Source of the DNA: DATMGU01 sp035555315
Lineage (GTDB): Bacteria; Pseudomonadota; Alphaproteobacteria; ATCC43930; CGMCC-115725
Direction: 5' to 3'
NCBI GenBank assembly: GCA_035555315.1
Contig: DATMGU010000092.1
Coordinates: 1 to 31,873, forward strand
Length of the DNA stretch: 31,873 nt
Numbering within the stretch: position 1 is the stretch's first letter; the number at the start of each line of letters is the position of its first letter. A program made the position numbers and the translations under genes. Under the pieces are notes generated by a model. The model had not been told where the DNA came from and ran no database searches. It worked only from the letters and a program-made list of their open reading frames with translations. Shown piece after piece: positions 24,443 to 31,552 of the stretch.

Positions 24443-25351
24443 CTACCCCCGCATCTTTTCGATCGCGATATCGATCCCCCGGCGCAGCAGGGTCATCGTC
24501 GCCTCCGGCGTCCGGAAGCCGGAATGGGAGGTAATGGTTACGTTCGGGATCGTCTGGTAGGGATTGCCGGGCTTCAGCGGCTCGTCATGGAACACGTCGA
24601 GCGCCGCATGGGACACATGGCCGCTGCGAAGGTTTTCCAGCATCGCCGCTTCGTCGACGACCGCCGCGCGCGCTGTGTTGACGAAGATGACGCCCGGCCG
24701 CATCGAGGCGAACTGCGCCTTGCCGATCATGCCCCGCGTCGCGTCGTTCAGCGCCAGATGCAGCGACACCACGTGGGATGTGGACAGCACCTCCTCCAGC
24801 GAGACCATCGGCACCGGGGCGTCGGGCACCGGGCTGCGGTTCCAAGCCAGCACCTTCATGCCGATGCCGCCGGCAAGCCGCGCCATCTCGCGGCCGATCC
24901 CGCCGAACCCGACCAGGCCGATGGTCTTGCCGGTGAGTTGGAAACCTTCATAGGTCTGCCAGACGCCCGCGCGGATCTCGCCATCCATCCGGGCGATGCC
25001 GCGCGCCGCCGCCATCAGCAGCGCCATGGTGTGCTCCGCCACTGCGATATCGCCATAACCCTTGATCGTCGACACGGTGATCCCGAGACGCGCCGCGGCG
25101 TCGAGATCGATGTAGCTGGCCGCTCCCGTGCCGAGGAACACGATATGCTTCAGATCCTTGCAGCGCTCCAGGATCGCCGCCGGGAAGAAGCTATGGTCAT
25201 CGATGCAGATCTGATAGCCGGCCAGCAGTTCGGGGATCGTGTCGGGGTCGAACGGGGCGGTGTTCAGGTCGATCGACGGATCGCCCGGCAGGCCGACCTC
25301 GGCGAAAATCGATGCCATGTCCGGAATGCAGTCGACAAAAAGCGCCTTCAT
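24443..25351 (-). CDS. D-isomer-specific 2-hydroxyacid dehydrogenase family protein
   Basis: A 302-residue NAD(P)-dependent oxidoreductase of the D-2-hydroxyacid dehydrogenase family. The Rossmann loop GFGGIG is at 148-153; catalytic residues are Arg228 in NTARAAVVDE, Glu257 in VFHDEPL and His276 in TSHSGFRTPEA. The latter replaces the more usual PHxAG sequence, so it belongs to a divergent subgroup. The ATG has a strong ribosome site (GGAGAGGG). It interconverts a 2-oxoacid and a D-2-hydroxyacid, substrate unknown. No membrane or secretion signal. It is monocistronic: convergent with the coiled-coil pair and divergent from the small gene at 25567. Confidence 0.9.
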   Translation of the reverse strand: MKALFVDCIPDMASIFAEVGLPGDPSIDLNTAPFDPDTIPELLAGYQICIDDHSFFPAAILERCKDLKHIVFLGTGAASYIDLDAAARLGITVSTIKGYGDIAVAEHTMALLMAAARGIARMDGEIRAGVWQTYEGFQLTGKTIGLVGFGGIGREMARLAGGIGMKVLAWNRSPVPDAPVPMVSLEEVLSTSHVVSLHLALNDATRGMIGKAQFASMRPGVIFVNTARAAVVDEAAMLENLRSGHVSHAALDVFHDEPLKPGNPYQTIPNVTITSHSGFRTPEATMTLLRRGIDIAIEKMRG

Positions 25352-25566
25352 ACCCTCTCCTATCTCTTCAAATTCGGTCGGTCACAGCCGATCACCCGGT
25401 ATAGACGCGCGAGGCCGCATCTGCCAACCGCGTGCCAGTGCCGCGTGCCCGCGCCTCTTGGCCGGAATGACGCCACGTCCCTGCCCTTCATCCCCGTTAT
25501 TCAGGTCGAACTTTTCGGTCATGACGGCGTTCATTGCTTAGATGATAGGCAATCAGGGAGGACGTC

Positions 25567-25773
25567 ATGCTCAGCGCGACAGTCGGAGCCTATGCCGCCG
25601 AGGGAAGCACCCCGCGTCGGATCTATCATGTTACCTGCGAGGATGAGGCGGGCGGGCTGGAAATGGTCGCCGGTCATCCATCGCTCGACCCAGCCTGGAG
25701 ATTGCGGGTGGAATGGACCCGCCGCGTCAAGGACTACGCCTCGCCGCGGGTCGAGGATTGGACCGACATCTGA
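25567..25773 (+). CDS. Small protein of unknown function (68 residues)
   Basis: Starts at ATG with a strong GGGAGG five bases upstream (25556-25561). The sequence begins MLSATVGAYAAEGSTPRRIY and includes HVTCEDEAGGLEMVAGHP and RLRVEWTRRVKDYASPRVED; it is soluble, charged, with no known domain. The good ribosome site and native codon use argue that it is real. It lies 88 bases before the radical SAM gene in the same orientation, so it could be a leader gene, partner or peptide substrate for it; it has one Cys and no obvious leader/core division, so the substrate idea is weak. Confidence 0.6.
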   Translation: MLSATVGAYAAEGSTPRRIYHVTCEDEAGGLEMVAGHPSLDPAWRLRVEWTRRVKDYASPRVEDWTDI

Positions 25774-25816
25774 TCGGTCGGAGGATAGGGCTGGACGCGG
25801 GAGCGGTAAGCTATAC

Positions 25817-25858
25817 CCTTGGTGCTGGCTCCTGACGTCGAACCGCGTCCCACCAAGG
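25817..25858 (+). promoter_or_regulatory. Inverted repeat that would mask the radical SAM ribosome site
   Basis: CCTTGGTG (25817-25824) and CACCAAGG (25851-25858) are perfect 8-base complements separated by 26 bases. The second arm contains the AAGG lying three bases before the ATG at 25862. In the mRNA the pairing would hide the only visible ribosome-binding sequence. This suggests translational control or simply a leader hairpin; it rests only on the repeat. Confidence 0.35.
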
Positions 25859-25861
25859 CCG

Positions 25862-26830
25862 ATGATGACCGCCTCACCCGTTTCGCGCGCCCTCGACCCG
25901 TTGAAATTCCGCGACCCGCTGGTAACGGCCAAGGGCGAGCGACGCGCCGATGTAGCCCTCACGGGGCTAAGGACGCTGTGGTTCAACACCGGCACCTTGT
26001 GCAACATCACCTGCCGCAACTGCTATATCGAATCAAGCCCGCGCAACGACCGCCTGGCCTATCTCAGCCTCGCCGAGATGCGCCTCTACCTCGACGAAAT
26101 CGAGCGCGACGCGCACCCGACGGCGGAGATCGGCTTTACCGGCGGCGAGCCGTTCATGAATCCCGACATTCTGCCGATGCTGGAGGAATGCCTGGCGCGC
26201 GGCTTTCGCGTGCTGGTGCTGACCAACGCCATGCGGCCCATGCAACGCCTGGCCGAGCCGCTGCTCGCCCTCGACCAGAAACTTGGTCATGGTGCCGGCG
26301 CCCGCCTGACGCTGCGCGTCTCCGTGGATCACTACACGGAGGCTGGCCATGAGGCCGAGCGCGGCGACGGCAGCTGGGCACCGACGCTCGCCGGCCTCGT
26401 CTGGCTGGCCCGGCAGGGCATCGACCTGGCCGTCGCCGGCCGCCAGCTAACCCGCGAGACCGAAACGGCGGTGCGGGACGGTTATCGGGCCTTGTTCGCG
26501 GCGCGGGGGATCCCGATCGACGCGGACGACCCGGCGCGGCTGGTCCTGTTTCCCGAAATGGATGCGACGGTCGATGTCCCGGAGATCACCCAGGCATGCT
26601 GGGGCATCCTGCGCCGGTCCCCCGATTCCGTGATGTGCGCCAGTTCGCGCATGGTGGTGAAGCGTCGGGGTGCCGCGGCGCCGAGCGTGCTGGCCTGCAC
26701 GCTGCTGCCCTATGACACCGCCTTCGAACTGGGCACCACCCTTGCCGAGGCATCCGGCAGCGTGCCCCTCAACCACCCGCATTGCGCCAAATTCTGCGTG
26801 CTGGGCGGTGCCGCGTGCAGCGCCGGATAG
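25862..26830 (+). CDS. Radical SAM protein with C-terminal extra-cluster cysteines
   Basis: 322 residues from ATG 25862. The 4Fe-4S/SAM motif CNITCRNC has Cys47, Cys51 and Cys54; EIGFTGGEPFMNP contains the SAM-binding GGE. A C-terminal set, Cys246, Cys259, Cys279, Cys308, Cys312 and Cys319 (HPHCAKFCVLGGAACSAG), could bind one or two auxiliary clusters, as in SPASM/twitch proteins. The family resembles a conserved but uncharacterised alphaproteobacterial radical SAM group; a reaction cannot be assigned. A much longer open frame exists upstream but is antisense to the dehydrogenase gene, so the start is set here. No peptide-maturation partners are adjacent except the 68-residue gene. The stop codon lies in the first unit of a 17-base repeat array. 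Confidence 0.88.
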   Translation: MMTASPVSRALDPLKFRDPLVTAKGERRADVALTGLRTLWFNTGTLCNITCRNCYIESSPRNDRLAYLSLAEMRLYLDEIERDAHPTAEIGFTGGEPFMNPDILPMLEECLARGFRVLVLTNAMRPMQRLAEPLLALDQKLGHGAGARLTLRVSVDHYTEAGHEAERGDGSWAPTLAGLVWLARQGIDLAVAGRQLTRETETAVRDGYRALFAARGIPIDADDPARLVLFPEMDATVDVPEITQACWGILRRSPDSVMCASSRMVVKRRGAAAPSVLACTLLPYDTAFELGTTLAEASGSVPLNHPHCAKFCVLGGAACSAG

Positions 26831-26895
26831 GCCCCTTGCGACCAGATAGGCCCTGCAACCAGATAGGCCCTGCAACCAGATAGGCCCTGCGACCA
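26826..26895. repeat. Four-unit 17-bp tandem repeat at the end of the radical SAM gene
   Basis: Units begin at 26826, 26845, 26862 and 26879. Units 2 and 3 are identical (GATAGGCCCTGCAACCA), unit 4 differs by one base and unit 1 is two bases longer and diverged. Unit 1 contains the TAG stop of the radical SAM gene. It looks like slippage-prone local duplication in the convergent intergenic space; unit number may vary between strains. Confidence 0.85.
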
Positions 26896-26900
26896 GGGCC
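26883..26900. terminator. GC-rich hairpin between convergent genes
   Basis: GGCCCTG and CAGGGCC form a perfect 7-base stem with loop CGAC, formed by the last 17-bp repeat unit and the following bases. It lies between the radical SAM stop (plus) and the PAS gene stop (minus), so it could end both transcripts. There is no T tract on either side, so termination is a guess. Confidence 0.4.
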
Positions 26901-26905
26901 TTGGA

Positions 26906-27478
26906 TCACTCGTTCTTTCGTGTCACCGGCCCCTTCCGCGAGACCTTGTCGAAGTAATCGAGGAGCGCCCGGGTGTTCTGCTGCTTGCTGTCCACGGTCA
27001 TCAGCATGGTGACCGTGGCGCCATCCTCCGACAACGGCAGGAGCAGGCGGACATAGGAGCGCGATTTGTCAGGGGTCGTCATGGTGATGAGATGGACCAT
27101 CGGGGCCCGCCGCTGCACGGCTTGCGTGTAGTGGTCGTGCAGCAACGCGCCGAAGGCCGGTGGTCGCATATCGCGCGGCGCTTGACCGGTGGGATCGCGC
27201 CAATGGGTCGTACAGATCTCGGTCCCGCATAACCGATAGCGGAAATCGAGCGCCTCCCCGGCGGCACCGGTCCGCAGCACGTCCGACAAGGTGATGCGCG
27301 AGAGGGATTCGACCAGATCCACCGGATCGATATCGGCGCGGCGCGGCGCGAAGCGATCCTGCCGCTTCAGGGTCCAATAGGCCAGCACGCGGGACAGTTC
27401 CGGGTGATCGTCACCGGCCCGATCGAGTTCGACCGCTTCGACCAGCGAGGCGTCGGCTGTCGCGGGGATGCCGATCAC
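26906..27478 (-). CDS. PAS-domain protein (PAS_5 type)
   Basis: About 190 residues. After a short N-terminal region (DDHPELSRVLAYWTLKRQDR) come PRRADIDPVDLVESLSRITL, DFRYRLCGTEI, HDHYTQAVQRRAPMVHLITM and SYVRLLLPLSEDG, the order typical of the alphaproteobacterial stand-alone PAS_5 family. These have no output domain and are presumed ligand or protein-interaction modules; function unknown. GTG at 27478 (GGAAG seven bases upstream) is preferred; the frame is open to a TTG at 27517. The C-terminus is Lys/Arg-rich (VSRKGPVTRKNE). It is convergent with the radical SAM gene and divergent from yciA, with an AT-rich upstream region holding a 15-base palindrome. Confidence 0.82.
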   Translation of the reverse strand: MIGIPATADASLVEAVELDRAGDDHPELSRVLAYWTLKRQDRFAPRRADIDPVDLVESLSRITLSDVLRTGAAGEALDFRYRLCGTEICTTHWRDPTGQAPRDMRPPAFGALLHDHYTQAVQRRAPMVHLITMTTPDKSRSYVRLLLPLSEDGATVTMLMTVDSKQQNTRALLDYFDKVSRKGPVTRKNE

Positions 27479-27623
27479 GGCACGCTTCCGGGCCGGCCAG
27501 CGGCGCCCTTCGCGCAATGGACAGCATCCAGAATTCGTCTAAACGGCCAGTCGGCTCTGGTCAAAGGTCAATTTTCCACGCAGGGTGCCGGCACGATACT
27601 TCGACGAGTATTAATTAATCCGA

Positions 27624-27638
27624 TAACTTGTCAAGTTA
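27624..27638. promoter_or_regulatory. 15-bp palindrome in the PAS/yciA divergent region
   Basis: TAACTTG-T-CAAGTTA is a perfect palindrome in the most AT-rich part of the 332-base gap between the PAS gene and yciA. Read on the minus strand it contains TTGACA (27634-27629), with TAATAC fifteen bases further on (27613-27608), so it would overlap the -35 of a possible promoter toward the PAS gene. Immediately to its right is a small hairpin, ACCCG-CTTTT-CGGGT (27638-27652). The rest of the gap shows no coding signal. Confidence 0.4.
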
Positions 27639-27810
27639 CCCGCTTTTCGGGTGTACGCTTTTTCGGCGGCCGGACTCACTACAGATGGCGGATGAACGGG
27701 CGGTATCTGGGCAGGCGGCAGCGGAGTGGGCAACGCTCCCGCTGGGTACCGGTTTTGCATCGGCGATCGATCGTGGATCCCAACCGAAGGCATGACGCAG
27801 GCATGAGCCC

Positions 27811-28203
27811 ATGACGACCGGCCCCTCTTCACCGCCCGAGGGCGCACCGGTGATCCGTACGGTGGCGATGCCATCCGATACCAACCCGGCCGGCGACATC
27901 TTCGGCGGCTGGCTGATGGCGCAGATGGACATGGCCGCCGGCAACGCCGCCGCCCGCCGCGCCCGTGGCCGCTGCGCCACCGTCGCGGTCGAGGGCATGA
28001 GCTTTCTCAGCCCGGTCTTCGTCGGCGACGAGGTCAGCCTCTATGCGACGCTGCTCGGCGTCGGCAGAACCTCCATGCGCATCCTGATCGAGGCCTGGCG
28101 CCGGCCACGCGACGGCGACGAAATGGTCCAGGTAACCCGCGCCACCTTCACCTTCGTCGCAATCGACCAACACCGCCGCTCCCGCCCGGTGCCGCCGGAG
28201 TAG
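27811..28203 (+). CDS. yciA: Acyl-CoA thioesterase, YciA-like hotdog protein
   Basis: 130 residues of the hotdog-fold YciA/BFIT-type thioesterase family, hydrolysing acyl-CoA to acid and CoA. The signature TVAMPSDTNPAGDIFGGWLM with Asp29 (each part of one conserved block) and MDMAAGNAAAR helix are clear, followed by VTRATFTFVAID. Length is typical for YciA. The ATG lies nine bases after another ATG in a different frame; no strong ribosome site is visible. It is divergent from the PAS gene and upstream of an outer-membrane protein gene on the same strand, 172 bases away. Confidence 0.9.
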   Translation: MTTGPSSPPEGAPVIRTVAMPSDTNPAGDIFGGWLMAQMDMAAGNAAARRARGRCATVAVEGMSFLSPVFVGDEVSLYATLLGVGRTSMRILIEAWRRPRDGDEMVQVTRATFTFVAIDQHRRSRPVPPE

Positions 28204-28375
28204 CGGGGGAAAGGCGGAGGGAGTGGGGCGGGAACGTCGACGCTTCGCCGCCGTCCGCGACCGGATCGAAACGATCGCCGCCGGCTGATCGGTAGAGACG
28301 AAGTGCCGCAGTTGTATAAACCAATAAGTTGCGATACGCACAAGGTCGGGCAGCACGGACCCTTGGGGAAAGATC

Positions 28376-29044
28376 ATGCGTATCGGGGCATTGGCGGCGA
28401 TCGGCACATGTGTGGTGATGGCGCTATCGGCGGCAACCGCCGCCCGGGCGCAGGATGCCACCACCTCCTGGAACGGTTTCTATGGCGAGCTGTCCCTCGG
28501 CGGCCGCTTCGCGACTGCCCGCCAGAAGTTCAGCAACAATAACTCGACTGGCGAGTATTCGGTCGACGGCATCATCGGCGGCGCCGGGATCGGCCATGAT
28601 TGGCAGCTCGGCCGCTTCGTCATCGGCACCGAGGCGGAGATGTCCGGTGCCAGCAGCAACGGCATCGCCCATCAGCCCAATACCCGGTTCAACTATGTGA
28701 CCGCGAATGATTGGCTGGGCATCATCGGGGCCCGCGCCGGCTATGATCTTGGCCTGCCAGTCTTGCCCTTCGTGACAGCGGGCGTAGCGGTCGGCAATGT
28801 CGCAGTCCATGATTACCGTCCGAACGGGCCAGGCACCTCCGTCGATTACAGCGGTATCGAACCCGGATGGACGGTTGGCGCCGGCGTCGAAAGCCAGGTC
28901 TTCTGGTCCCATTTGAGCGTAAAGGCGGAATACCGCTACGTTAGTCTCGATTATGCCAAGGGAACCGGCAGTGCCAACAGCGGCGTCGCGGCGTCGTTCA
29001 ACCAGAACATCGTCCAGGCCAGTCTGGTTTACCGGCTGAACTAA
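28376..29044 (+). CDS. Outer-membrane beta-barrel protein (porin-like, OMP_b-brl)
   Basis: 222 residues with a signal peptide of about 25 residues (MRIGALAAIGTCVVMALSAA, cleavage after ARA-QDA). The mature part opens WNGFYGELSLGGRFATA, then alternates strands such as GIIGGAGIGHDWQLGRFVIG, WLGIIGARAGYDLG, WTVGAGVESQVFWSHLSVKA and YRYVSLDYAKG, ending in an aromatic-rich last strand VQASLVYRLN. This is the pattern of an eight-stranded outer-membrane barrel of the OmpA-N/Omp25-like group. GGGGAAAG precedes the ATG. It is probably structural or host/environment interacting; no specific ligand can be predicted. Confidence 0.87.
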   Translation: MRIGALAAIGTCVVMALSAATAARAQDATTSWNGFYGELSLGGRFATARQKFSNNNSTGEYSVDGIIGGAGIGHDWQLGRFVIGTEAEMSGASSNGIAHQPNTRFNYVTANDWLGIIGARAGYDLGLPVLPFVTAGVAVGNVAVHDYRPNGPGTSVDYSGIEPGWTVGAGVESQVFWSHLSVKAEYRYVSLDYAKGTGSANSGVAASFNQNIVQASLVYRLN

Positions 29045-29525
29045 GAAGCGGCCATCTGCGCGGATGCTTTTCCCAGGACGCTCCCATAGCAAGGCGATAT
29101 GAAAAAATACGATTCTTTCATATCGGAAGGGGCATCGCCGTGTACATCTCGATCTCTCTCACGCCCAAGCTCGCCAGCCTGATCAAGGCCAAGGCACAGC
29201 GGCACTCCCGCCGGGTGCTCGCGAGGGTGAAGGCTCGGTTCTGAAAGATCGCGTTGTGGATGACAGGTATTGGCAATCCCTGCACCAGCATGCCCGCGCG
29301 GCGGCTGATCGAAGAGGAAGCGAACACCGCCGCCGCAGCGCCGGCCGGTTACGAGCTTTGCCATCTTGTAGAGTCTTTCCCTGAGGGCAGCAGCAAAGTC
29401 AAACCGATGGCGGGCGCGATGGCAATTTCGGGACGCCTATCCAGACCGCGGCATCGTCGCTCGGGGAGCGGAATAGGCGAGGAAAATCCGCTTCAGGCGC
29501 TATAGGGTCACTCGCCGAACCACCC
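29045..29525. other. Intergenic stretch of 481 bp without an intact gene
   Basis: It holds a possible antitoxin relic at 29140-29244 and a continuing open stretch in the same frame that has poor coding character (many Ser/Arg/Pro, no ribosome site). Codon bias is weaker than in flanking genes on all six frames. It looks like decayed coding sequence rather than a designed regulatory region. Confidence 0.4.
29140..29244 (+). pseudogene. Possible remnant of a ParD/CopG-type antitoxin gene
   Basis: A GTG at 29140 is preceded by GGAAGGGG at a good distance. The encoded 34 residues begin VYISISLTPKLASLIKAKAQ, similar in pattern to the N-terminal strand and helix of ParD-type ribbon-helix-helix antitoxins, and then run into basic residues and TGA where the family normally continues for 50 more residues. 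No toxin gene follows. It could also be a chance short frame. Confidence 0.25.
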
Positions 29526-30425
29526 ATGGGATTGTTTTTGTTCGCATCTGACCTGCTGGCGGTCTCGGCCTCGATCTGCATCGCCTTCAGCAGCATGCTG
29601 GTCGTCGAGTTGAACGGGCGCGTGGATGTGTTCCGCCTGTCGCGCTGGAACATGGTCTCGGCGCTGGTCATGACCGGGACGGTGTCGCTCGTCCTGGGCG
29701 GCTGGCGGACGCTGGACACCCGGGAGGTCGGGTTGCTGGCCGCGTCGAGCCTGTTTGGGATCATCATCGCCAGCACGACCTATTACATGGCCATCTATGC
29801 GGCCGGCCCCCGCACCACCGCCCTGCTGTTTTCGCTCACCTCGCCCTTTGCCCTGGCCCTCGGCTATGCCGTGCTCGGCGAGAAGATCACTGCGCGGCAA
29901 GGTCTCGGCATCGCCCTGGTGCTCTGCGGCATCGTGCTCGCGATCAGGGGGCGAGGGGCAGGGCGACCGGCGCCTCCGGCCGCGACATCCGCCGCACCCT
30001 GGGTGGGCGTCGCCCTGGGTGTCGTCACGGCGCTGGGACAGGCGATCGGCAGCCTGCTGGCCCGTCCCGCGATGGCCGCCGGTGTCGAGCCGTTCACCGC
30101 CATGGCCGTCCGCGCCGGCGTGGCGGCCACCTTCTTCCTGGCAATCACGATCCTGCCGATTGCCGTCCTGCATCGGCCCTATCGCTTTGCGCCGCGCGAC
30201 CTGGGCACCGCCGTCACCGCCTCGTTCTTCGGCACGGGCCTCGGCATGTCCCTGCTGATGGCGGCCCTGGCCCAGGGCCCTGTGGGCACGGTCTCCACCC
30301 TGTCCTCCATAACCCCGGTGGTGATCCTGCCCATGGTCTGGATCCGAACCCGTATCGCCCCGCCACGGCTGGCCTGGATCGGGGCAGCGCTGGCCGTGGC
30401 CGGCACGGCACTCATCAGTTTATAG
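29526..30425 (+). CDS. DMT-superfamily (EamA) transporter
   Basis: 299 residues with ten predicted transmembrane segments in two EamA halves separated by a Pro/Ala-rich linker (RGRGAGRPAPPAATSAAP). The first half ends ALLFSLTSPFALALGYAVLGEKIT, with the family's P-E/K signature region; the second half ends with SSITPVVILPMVWI and a final hydrophobic helix. Such carriers export or import amino acids, nucleosides or other metabolites; the substrate is unpredictable. No ribosome site is evident before the ATG at 29526. It follows a decayed intergenic stretch and is the last native-looking gene before the low-GC right-end segment. Confidence 0.87.
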   Translation: MGLFLFASDLLAVSASICIAFSSMLVVELNGRVDVFRLSRWNMVSALVMTGTVSLVLGGWRTLDTREVGLLAASSLFGIIIASTTYYMAIYAAGPRTTALLFSLTSPFALALGYAVLGEKITARQGLGIALVLCGIVLAIRGRGAGRPAPPAATSAAPWVGVALGVVTALGQAIGSLLARPAMAAGVEPFTAMAVRAGVAATFFLAITILPIAVLHRPYRFAPRDLGTAVTASFFGTGLGMSLLMAALAQGPVGTVSTLSSITPVVILPMVWIRTRIAPPRLAWIGAALAVAGTALISL

Positions 30426-30434
30426 ATTCGGGGT

Positions 30435-30482
30435 TATATTCGGGGACACAGTATGTATTATATTCGGGGACACAGTATGTAT
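30435..30482 (+). repeat. Two tandem copies of a 24-bp repeat with core ATTCGGGGACACAGTAT
   Basis: Perfect copies occupy 30435-30458 and 30459-30482, each containing the 17-base core (30438-30454 and 30462-30478). A partial copy (ATTCGGGG) lies at 30426. They begin ten bases past the EamA transporter stop. From memory, sequences of this type occur at the ends of elements encoding Y1 (RAYT-like) single-strand transposases in several proteobacteria; no transposase is present here. Confidence 0.9.
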
Positions 30483-30521
30483 TTGTCGATGATGCGCTTC
30501 ATGCTCGGCGATGAAAATTAG

Positions 30522-30538
30522 ATACTGTGTCCCCGAAT
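30522..30538 (-). repeat. Inverted copy of the ATTCGGGGACACAGTAT repeat
   Basis: The exact reverse complement (ATACTGTGTCCCCGAAT) of the 17-base core, 43 bases after the second direct copy. With the direct copies it forms a potential long hairpin or a minimal inverted-repeat element without coding capacity, like a deletion derivative. Confidence 0.9.
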
Positions 30539-30649
30539 TTATCCCTTAATTTTCGAATGCGGCTATTTTTTAGAGGGTCGGCTTTTATTGGACTTGAATT
30601 GGTATTTTTTTGGATGCTTAATGATACTGCGAATGCGATTTGATCATTG

Positions 30650-30919
30650 ATGGGGCCATCCATGTTCAAGGCAAGCCGGCGTCCTTTCGTCAGGGCGTTC
30701 GCGTTTGGGACGACAACCGTTGCAGCTTCCCGTTCAAGGGAAGCGCCGAGCGACGGACAGGCGGCTGGTTACGATGTGGCGCCAGCTTCGGAAGTTGTGC
30801 CAACGATTCCAAGGAAGTCTGGCGATCCGGTAATCTTCACCGCTTCTCCGGACAGGGCACCGATGAACCTTCGTGGAAGGGTCGCTCATCAGCTCTCCTA
30901 TACGGAGAACTGTCCCTGA
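30650..30919 (+). CDS. Doubtful small open frame in the low-GC segment
   Basis: About 89 residues from ATG 30650 (an in-frame ATG at 30662 is an alternative), with MFKASRRPFVRAFAFGTTTV at the start and a C-terminus QLSYTENCP. No ribosome site, no recognised domain, and codon bias is intermediate. An overlapping frame of similar length exists at 30640-31020, so this assignment is weak. It is listed because it is the longest ATG-start frame before the Cys-rich gene and both lie in the same repeat-flanked segment. Confidence 0.25.
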   Translation: MGPSMFKASRRPFVRAFAFGTTTVAASRSREAPSDGQAAGYDVAPASEVVPTIPRKSGDPVIFTASPDRAPMNLRGRVAHQLSYTENCP

Positions 30920-31022
30920 TTTCTGTGTCTCAGCCGAGGGGTGCAGTCCACTCCTGGAGTGCACCCGTATTCTCCCAATTGACGAGCTATGCGAGCTCGT
31001 CGACCGCAAGAGGAATTTGACC

Positions 31023-31466
31023 ATGGCGACATTCAAACCCAATGAATTTTTCGCGAGCTACAAAGCTGAGAAGCCCGCGCCTGTTCCATACAGCCTTGAT
31101 GGCCTGATAAAGCCCGGCCCGGGCGGGGAAATCATCGGCTTCTCCTTTGCGTCATGCCAAGAGTGGATCGATCTTCCCACATCGCTGATCGAGACCATTG
31201 AGCCGATCACGACCGTCACCTGTGATGATCACGAACATCCGTTCGTGATGCTGACATTCGCACAAGCCAAGACACCGGAGATAGCGGCCTTGCTTGCTCT
31301 GATCGAAGGCCGGGAAAAATCGATGCGAAAGAGCATCAAGAACCAGCGCGCTCTGCAAACAGTCACCGCTGATGTAAATGAGTGCCTTGCCTGTCTCAAC
31401 AACTGCTCTGACACGCGTGGTCCCGGTCAGCCTCGCCTCAATTGTTATAAAACCTGCTGCAATTGA
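31023..31466 (+). CDS. Protein of unknown family with a cysteine-rich C-terminus
   Basis: 147 residues from ATG 31023, with AGGAA seven bases upstream. Residues 1-45 are polar and Pro/Gly-containing (VPYSLDGLIKPGPGGEIIGF); 50-120 alternate short hydrophobic and charged segments (FVMLTFAQAKTPEIAALLALI). The last 27 residues carry six cysteines: Cys121, 124, 128, 141, 145 and 146, in addition to Cys45 and Cys67. The tail might bind metal, form disulfides or be a modified peptide core, but no maturation enzyme is next to it. No signal peptide is visible, which argues against simple secreted disulfide bonding. Codon use and GC are unlike the rest of the window, and the gene lies between inverted copies of the GGGGACACAGTAT repeat, so it was probably acquired. 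No family is recognised. Confidence 0.7.
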   Translation: MATFKPNEFFASYKAEKPAPVPYSLDGLIKPGPGGEIIGFSFASCQEWIDLPTSLIETIEPITTVTCDDHEHPFVMLTFAQAKTPEIAALLALIEGREKSMRKSIKNQRALQTVTADVNECLACLNNCSDTRGPGQPRLNCYKTCCN

Positions 31467-31496
31467 CTGAACAGAAGATGAGAGAAAGGCGCTGAT

Positions 31497-31520
31497 GCCA
31501 CGCTAAACAACGCGGCTTTT
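31497..31520 (+). terminator. Weak intrinsic terminator candidate after the Cys-rich gene
   Basis: GCCACG, an 8-base loop and CGCGGC (one A-C mismatch) are followed by TTTT. It lies 31 bases beyond the stop at 31466. Stem strength is modest. Confidence 0.3.
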
Positions 31521-31552
31521 ATCAACCACCGGGGCGCGGCGCCATCAAATAG

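Noticed and set aside
24524..25861. N-terminal extension of the radical SAM frame by 446 codons
   Set aside because: The extension is antisense to the dehydrogenase and has no homology-like features; the ATG at 25862 fits the family N-terminus.
26826..26895. Short tandem repeats as a possible CRISPR
   Set aside because: Units are contiguous 17-mers with no spacers and no cas genes nearby.
30873..31022. N-terminal extension of the Cys-rich protein
   Set aside because: The in-frame upstream codons lack a ribosome site, while ATG 31023 has AGGAA at ideal spacing.
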